DNA from: Ensifer adhaerens
GTDB taxonomy: Bacteria; Pseudomonadota; Alphaproteobacteria; Rhizobiales; Rhizobiaceae
Length of the DNA stretch: 64,000 nucleotides
Reading direction: 5' to 3'
Assembly (NCBI RefSeq): GCF_028993555.1
Contig: NZ_CP118610.1
Span: forward strand, 1 to 64,000
Shown: positions 59,443 through 64,000 of the stretch, piece by piece
Layout: the number at the start of each line of letters is the position of its first letter
Position numbering within the stretch: the first letter of the stretch is position 1
The notes under the pieces: model-generated
The model's database searches: none
Seen by the model: the letters and a program-made list of their open reading frames with translations, nothing else
Told to the model about the DNA's origin: nothing
Translations under genes and position numbers: made by a program

Positions 59443-60636
59443 TCAGTCCTCGTCAACCACCCGCAGGCGCAATTGCCCGACGCGATTGTCGACGGCGGCA
59501 CGCGGGTCGCTTGCCTCTCGCGTGCCCCCCTCGGCCTGGAGTTCGAGTGCCTCGATCTTGGCGCCGCGCCGGGAGAGCTTGCTGGAGGAGACAAGAATGT
59601 CCTCGACGTCCTTCTGGCTCATGGCGAAGTGGCCCTGAAGCTTGCGCACGCGTTCGTCAAGGCGGCTGAGGTCCTCCATCAGCCTTCCGACTTCGCCCTG
59701 GATCAGATGCGCCTGTTCACGCATGCGGGCATCCTTGAGGATCGCCTGGATCACCTGGATCGACAGCAAGAGCAAGGAGGGCGAGACGATGACGATCCGC
59801 TGGCGATGCGCTTTCTGTACGATCGCCTCGAAATGCTCGTGGATGTCGGCGAAGATTGATTCCGAGGGGACGAAGAGGAAGGCGGTATCCTGCGTCTCGC
59901 CCGCAATTAGGTACTTGCTGGCGATGTCGCGAACATGTGTCTCCATATCGCGGCGGAAGAGTTGCGCGATCTGCTGCCGACGCTCAGGGGTCTCCGCGTC
60001 GCGCATCGCGTTCCAGGCTTCGAGCGGAAACTTGGCGTCGATGACCAGCGGCGGCTGGCCGTTCGGCATGCGGATGGTGCAGTCGGGCCGCGCGCCGTTC
60101 GAAAGCGTCGTCTGGAATTCGAAGGCGCCGATCGGCAGCCCGTCGGCGATGATCGCCTCCATGCGTGACTGGCCAAACGCACCGCGCGTCTGCTTGTTGG
60201 AAAGGATCGCCTGCAGCCCGGCCATGTCCTTGGCGAGCGACTGGATGTTGTTCTGGGCGGTGTCGATGACAGCCAGCCGCTCCTGCAGCCGTCTGAGGTT
60301 CTCGTGCGTCGCCTTGGTCTGCTCGGTGATCGAGGCACCGAGCCTATGGGTCATGCCGTCGATGCGCTGACCGAGCGTCTGGTTAAGCTCCGCCTGTCGT
60401 GCGCCGAAAACCTCGGCCATGGCGGCGACCCGCCCTTGCATCTCCGTCTGGGCGGCAAGCAGCATCGCCATCTGTTCCTGCCGTTCCTCGTCACGGGTAT
60501 CCCGCCGCCGCGAAAACGCCATCAGGACAGCAACGACGACCACAAGGCCGGCGGCAATTGCAAGATGGCCCAGAGTGATCGGCAATGTGCCGACGAAAAA
60601 CAGCGGCTGGGCGAAGGGAAGGGGCGCAGGTTCCAT
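59443..60636 (-). CDS. rmuC: DNA recombination protein RmuC
   Basis: A 397-aa protein with an N-terminal transmembrane helix (LGHLAIAAGLVVVVAVLMAF, about residues 22-41), a coiled coil (about 50-140) and the RmuC nuclease-like domain (about 150-360; LPIGAFEFQTTLSNGARPDC, VIDAKFPLEAWNAM, ETQDTAFLFVPSESIFADIHE). RmuC limits inversions at short repeats in E. coli. Position before def is conserved in rhizobia. It is divergent from def. Confidence 0.94.
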   Translation of the reverse strand: MEPAPLPFAQPLFFVGTLPITLGHLAIAAGLVVVVAVLMAFSRRRDTRDEERQEQMAMLLAAQTEMQGRVAAMAEVFGARQAELNQTLGQRIDGMTHRLGASITEQTKATHENLRRLQERLAVIDTAQNNIQSLAKDMAGLQAILSNKQTRGAFGQSRMEAIIADGLPIGAFEFQTTLSNGARPDCTIRMPNGQPPLVIDAKFPLEAWNAMRDAETPERRQQIAQLFRRDMETHVRDIASKYLIAGETQDTAFLFVPSESIFADIHEHFEAIVQKAHRQRIVIVSPSLLLLSIQVIQAILKDARMREQAHLIQGEVGRLMEDLSRLDERVRKLQGHFAMSQKDVEDILVSSSKLSRRGAKIEALELQAEGGTREASDPRAAVDNRVGQLRLRVVDED

Positions 60637-60787
60637 GCGCTAAACCTAACAGATTCTTTGATTATGGATAGATCAAAACAAGAACATCTGCCGCGCTCAG
60701 CGAACGCGACCGGCGACAGCGGCGGGGGCTGGTGGTGGCAAGGCAATTTTCTTGCACGCCGATGGAAAGATCGGCTATGGGAGCAGC

Positions 60788-61312
60788 ATGACGATCAAGC
60801 CGCTTATCATCCTTCCCGATCCTGTGCTTCGCCAGGTTTCCTCGCCGATCGAGACCATCGACGCGGACGTCCGCCGTCTGGCCGACGACATGCTCGAAAC
60901 CATGTACGATGCCCCCGGCATCGGCCTTGCCGCCATTCAGATCGGCGTTGCCCGGCGCATGCTGGTGCTCGACGTGTCGAAGGAAGGCGACGAGAAGACC
61001 CCGCTCGTCTTCATCAATCCCGAGATCGTCGCTTCGTCCGATGCCCGCTCGGTCTACGAGGAAGGCTGCCTGTCGATCCCCGATTTTTACGCCGAGGTTG
61101 AACGCCCCGCGTCGATCACCGTCAAGCATCTCGACCGGGACGGCAAGCAACAGGTGATCGAGGCCGACGGTCTGCTTGCCACCTGCCTGCAGCATGAGAT
61201 CGACCACTTGAACGGAGTGCTGTTCATCGATCACATCTCCAAGCTCAAGCGCGACATGGTGATCCGCAAGTTCACCAAGGCCGCCAAGACGCGCGGCGCG
61301 AAGGCGATCTGA
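60788..61312 (+). CDS. def: Peptide deformylase
   Basis: A 174-aa metalloenzyme that removes the formyl group from new proteins. Its three motifs are present: [11 protein letters not shown] near residues 43-53, [14 protein letters not shown] near 92 (metal Cys) and [14 protein letters not shown] near 137-150 (HExxH His ligands and Glu). The ATG at 60788 follows GGGAGCAGC. It is followed by fmt, which installs the formyl group, and truA. Confidence 0.98.
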   Translation: MTIKPLIILPDPVLRQVSSPIETIDADVRRLADDMLETMYDAPGIGLAAIQIGVARRMLVLDVSKEGDEKTPLVFINPEIVASSDARSVYEEGCLSIPDFYAEVERPASITVKHLDRDGKQQVIEADGLLATCLQHEIDHLNGVLFIDHISKLKRDMVIRKFTKAAKTRGAKAI

Positions 61313-61417
61313 ACTGCCGGTCGCAGACGAAGTCCGACAAATCGCGCGAAGGGCTTGATTTGAAGGCGGGAAACCCGTTTGAAGGGGCCTGATTTCAAAA
61401 GGACGGAGTAAGCCGCC

Positions 61418-62353
61418 TTGTCGCTTCGCATCATCTTCATGGGCACGCCGGAATTTTCGGTGCCGACACTCGCAGCGCTTGCCGAAGCCGGCCATCAGAT
61501 TGTCGCCGTCTATACGCAGCCCCCGCGACCAGGCGGCCGTCGTGGGCTCGACCTGCAGAAGTCGCCGGTGCATCAGGCGGCCGAGTTGCTCGGCATTCCC
61601 GTGCTGACGCCGGTCAACTTCAAGGACGAGGCGGATCGCCAGACCTTCCGCGATTTCGATGCCGATGTTGCCGTCGTCGTCGCCTATGGTCTGCTGCTGC
61701 CCGAAGCGATCCTCACCGGCACCAAGCTCGGCTGCTATAACGGCCACGCCTCACTCCTGCCGCGCTGGCGCGGTGCTGCCCCCATCCAGCGCGCGATCAT
61801 GGCCGGGGATCACGAGACCGGCATGATGGTGATGAAGATGGACAAGGGGCTGGACACCGGCCCCGTTGCACTGACCAAGGCTGTTGAGATCGGCGAGACC
61901 ATGACCGGCGGCGAGCTGCACGACCGGCTGATGCAGATTGGCGCCACACTGATGAAGGAAGCGATGGCCAAGCTCGAAGCCGGCGACCTGTCGTTGACGG
62001 CGCAGCCGGAAGAGGGCGTTGTCTACGCGGCGAAGATCAGCAAGACGGAAACCCGCATCGATTTCGCCCGTTCTGCCCGCGAGGTCCATGACCATATCCG
62101 CGGCCTGTCGCCATTCCCGGGCGCCTGGTTCGAACTCGAAATCGCCGGCAAGCCGGAACGCATCAAGGTTCTCAATTCCGAACTCGCCTCGGGCTCCGGC
62201 ACGCCCGGCACGGTGCTCGACGACAATCTCGCGATTGCCTGCAGCGACGGTGCCGTGCACCTCACGCGCCTGCAGCGCGCCGGCGGCAAGGCGCTTGGTG
62301 CCGCCGATTTCCTGCGTGGAACGCCGGTTGCTGCCGGCACGAGGATCGGCTGA
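61418..62353 (+). CDS. fmt: Methionyl-tRNA formyltransferase
   Basis: A 311-aa enzyme that formylates initiator Met-tRNA. N-terminal [22 protein letters not shown] near residues 5-26, the basic loop [15 protein letters not shown], the active-site [20 protein letters not shown] near 109-128, and the C-terminal tRNA-binding domain (about 210-311). The start codon is TTG at 61418 after AGGACGGAG. It overlaps truA by one base (TGATG). Confidence 0.97.
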   Translation: MSLRIIFMGTPEFSVPTLAALAEAGHQIVAVYTQPPRPGGRRGLDLQKSPVHQAAELLGIPVLTPVNFKDEADRQTFRDFDADVAVVVAYGLLLPEAILTGTKLGCYNGHASLLPRWRGAAPIQRAIMAGDHETGMMVMKMDKGLDTGPVALTKAVEIGETMTGGELHDRLMQIGATLMKEAMAKLEAGDLSLTAQPEEGVVYAAKISKTETRIDFARSAREVHDHIRGLSPFPGAWFELEIAGKPERIKVLNSELASGSGTPGTVLDDNLAIACSDGAVHLTRLQRAGGKALGAADFLRGTPVAAGTRIG

Positions 62354-63096
62354 TGCCACGGTTCAAACTGACCGTCGAATATGACGGCTCGGATTATGTC
62401 GGCTGGCAACGGCAGGACAACGGCCAGTCGGTGCAGGGCGCCATCGAAAAGGCGATCCTGTCCCTGACCGGCGAGACCGTTTCGATCCGCGGCGCCGGCC
62501 GAACGGACTCGGGCGTGCACGCCAGCGGCCAGGTCATGCATGCCGATCTCACCCGTCCGTGGAAGCCCTATACGCTGCGCAACGCGCTGAACGCGCATCT
62601 GGGTCTTGCGGGCGAGCGTGTGGCGATCCTCGAGGCCGAGGAAGTGTCGCAGGAATTCGACGCGCGCTTCTCGGCTCTTCGCCGGCACTATCTCTATCGC
62701 ATCATTTCACGGCCTGCGCCGTTGGCGCTCGAAGCCAGGCGTGCCTGGTGGGTGCCGAAGCCGCTCGACCATGAGGCTATGCACGAAGGCGCGCAACGGC
62801 TCGTCGGCCATCACGATTTTACCACCTTCCGTTCCGCCCATTGCCAGGCAACGAGCCCGGTGCGTACGCTTGATCGGCTGGACGTTGCCCTTGTTGCCGG
62901 CGTCATCGAAATCCGCGCGACGGCGCAGAGCTTCCTGCACAACCAGATCCGCTCCTTCGCCGGCTCGCTGAAGCTGGTGGGCGAGAGCAAGTGGACACCC
63001 GACGACCTGCAGGCCGCACTCGAAGCGCGCGACCGCAAGGCCTGCGGACCTGTCGCGCCGCCCGATGGGCTCTACTTCCTGCAAGTGGATTATTGA
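62353..63096 (+). CDS. truA: tRNA pseudouridine(38-40) synthase TruA
   Basis: A 247-aa pseudouridine synthase for the tRNA anticodon stem. [18 protein letters not shown] at the N-terminus, catalytic Asp in [16 protein letters not shown] near residues 46-61, and [12 protein letters not shown] and [13 protein letters not shown] later. It is translationally coupled to fmt. It converges with the membrane protein gene at 63116, with only 20 bp between stops. Confidence 0.97.
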   Translation: MPRFKLTVEYDGSDYVGWQRQDNGQSVQGAIEKAILSLTGETVSIRGAGRTDSGVHASGQVMHADLTRPWKPYTLRNALNAHLGLAGERVAILEAEEVSQEFDARFSALRRHYLYRIISRPAPLALEARRAWWVPKPLDHEAMHEGAQRLVGHHDFTTFRSAHCQATSPVRTLDRLDVALVAGVIEIRATAQSFLHNQIRSFAGSLKLVGESKWTPDDLQAALEARDRKACGPVAPPDGLYFLQVDY

Positions 63097-63115
63097 ATGC
63101 GCCTGGTCCCGGAGC

Positions 63116-63712
63116 TCAGCCCGGGATCAGCCCGAAGAACCGCTGCAGCAGGTCGCCGATCATCATCGACGGAAGCAGGAAGAGCGCCGTCAGAGCCGAG
63201 GCAAGCAGCGTCTGGTTGCCCGTCACCGTGCGCAACAGCCGGAAGAGCACGGCGACACTGACGACGAGCAGCGTCAGCCAGATCAGGCTGGTCAGGCCCT
63301 GACTACCGGGAATGGTGAGCCGTATCGCCGCCGGGACCGCCATCGCGTAGGAAAGCGGCACGGAGAGCCAGTTGGTGGTGACGATGATCGGAACGACCGC
63401 CCCGGCAAAACCGAGCGGACGGGATAAGATGGCGATCAGCACCAGCGGAAGCAGCCAGCTGACGAGATCGACGACCAGCAGCTTGAAGATGAAACCGACG
63501 CCGATGGTCGTGCCGGCGGGCATCGCCGAGAGATAATAGAACCGCCACGACGCCCAGGTGACGGCGATCGCCGGCAGACACCAGAGCATCGAGGTAAACG
63601 AGCGCCAGAGGCCGCTCTCGCTGAAATCGAGCCAGCGAAAACCCTCCTCATTGCCCTGGGCCAGGAGCCAGAGGCCCTTGATATAGGCAAGAACCTCGTC
63701 AAGCAGCGGCAT
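63116..63712 (-). CDS. Multi-pass membrane protein (Yip1-like)
   Basis: A 198-aa inner-membrane protein with five or six hydrophobic segments (about residues 38-60, 70-90, 93-115, 130-155, 160-190). I do not recognise a specific function; the spacing of helices resembles Yip1-type proteins, which is a weak assignment. Its start overlaps the dapE stop region by 14 bases on the same strand, so it is coupled to dapE, an order I recall from other rhizobia. Confidence 0.75.
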   Translation of the reverse strand: MPLLDEVLAYIKGLWLLAQGNEEGFRWLDFSESGLWRSFTSMLWCLPAIAVTWASWRFYYLSAMPAGTTIGVGFIFKLLVVDLVSWLLPLVLIAILSRPLGFAGAVVPIIVTTNWLSVPLSYAMAVPAAIRLTIPGSQGLTSLIWLTLLVVSVAVLFRLLRTVTGNQTLLASALTALFLLPSMMIGDLLQRFFGLIPG

Positions 63713-64000
63713 GACCGAACCAGCTTGAGATGAAGGTCTCGTAGATGTTGGTCAGCGTCTCGAGGTCGGCGACGGCAACGCGTTCGTCGACCATATGCAT
63801 GGTCTGGCCGACGAGGCCAAACTCGACCACGGGGCAATAGTCCTTGATGAAGCGCGCATCCGAAGTGCCGCCGGTCGTCGACAGCTTTGGCTGGCGCCCG
63901 GTGACCGCCTCGACCGCGCCCGAGAGCGATGAGATCAGCGCGTTGTTGCGTGTCAGGAACACGTGGCTCGGGCGTTCGGCCCAGGTGACCTCGTAGCGAA
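63699..64000 (-). CDS. dapE: Succinyl-diaminopimelate desuccinylase DapE, C-terminal part
   Basis: Only the last 100 or so codons are in the window; the gene continues past base 64000. The visible part ([16 protein letters not shown], then [24 protein letters not shown] and the C-terminal [23 protein letters not shown]) has the GGTSDARF motif and terminal His-metal ligand of DapE in lysine/diaminopimelate synthesis. It is a M20 peptidase-fold enzyme. Identification from the fragment is firm. Confidence 0.93.
   Translation of the reverse strand, partial: RYEVTWAERPSHVFLTRNNALISSLSGAVEAVTGRQPKLSTTGGTSDARFIKDYCPVVEFGLVGQTMHMVDERVAVADLETLTNIYETFISSWFGHAAA

Overview
The window is a chromosomal segment of a fast-growing rhizobium, most likely Sinorhizobium/Ensifer. 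Three things point there: high GC with strong third-position GC bias; protein sequences typical of the group (DnaA, RpoN, GlnD, the NADP malic enzyme Tme, the ornithine-lipid enzymes OlsB and OlsA, a PraR/PhrR-type regulator); and a gene order that, as far as I remember it, matches the S. meliloti chromosome from dnaA to dapE. The assignment rests on recognition of families and synteny, not on a search. I see no tRNA, rRNA, CRISPR array, insertion sequence or prophage.

Layout. 1-1592: dnaA and its terminator. 1602-7011: accessory block with a LysR regulator divergent from an EamA exporter, then an ECF42-type sigma-factor cassette (YCII/DGPF protein, sigma factor with TPR tail, DoxX-like protein, DUF1801 protein, frameshifted glutathione S-transferase). 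7094-12240: hemW, rdgB, a VOC protein and rph on the minus strand, then hrcA and grpE on the plus strand. 12279-15258: aldonolactone oxidase-like enzyme and SDR dehydrogenase facing a LuxR-type regulator. 15302-20498: ptsN, hpf, rpoN, lptB, lptA, lptC, all minus strand. 20762-29245: sppA, ihfB, a LapA-like protein, a CoxG-like protein, two RNA methyltransferases, lspA, a hybrid histidine kinase and olsB.

29246-29593 has no gene but contains a perfect CtrA-type site, a possible heat-shock promoter and a strong terminator; I read it as a likely small RNA locus. 29594-40944: tme, mutS, glnD, murJ, a VOC protein and trpS. 41110-53514: a universal stress protein, an NfuA-like Fe-S scaffold with an Irr-like operator, tsaB, rimI, olsA, miaB, phoH, ybeY, a CorC/TlyC protein, lnt, a PraR-like regulator, metK and trmB. 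53681-64000: DUF1150 and Hsp20 genes, nucleoside hydrolase, an McpX-like chemoreceptor, ribokinase, rmuC, def, fmt, truA, a membrane protein and the 3' part of dapE.

How it works together. Most genes are housekeeping: replication start, mismatch repair, chaperones, translation (def, fmt, trpS, trmB, miaB, truA, tsaB, rimI, ybeY, hpf), envelope assembly (lptABC, murJ, lspA, lnt) and nitrogen control (rpoN, ptsN, glnD). Both acyltransferases for ornithine lipids lie here, about 14 kb apart, and olsB carries a PHO-box-like site. Two families of short palindromic intergenic repeats (RIME-like) recur in at least seven places. I found no clearly undescribed system. The best leads are the putative small RNA, the Irr-like box at nfuA and the ECF42 cassette.
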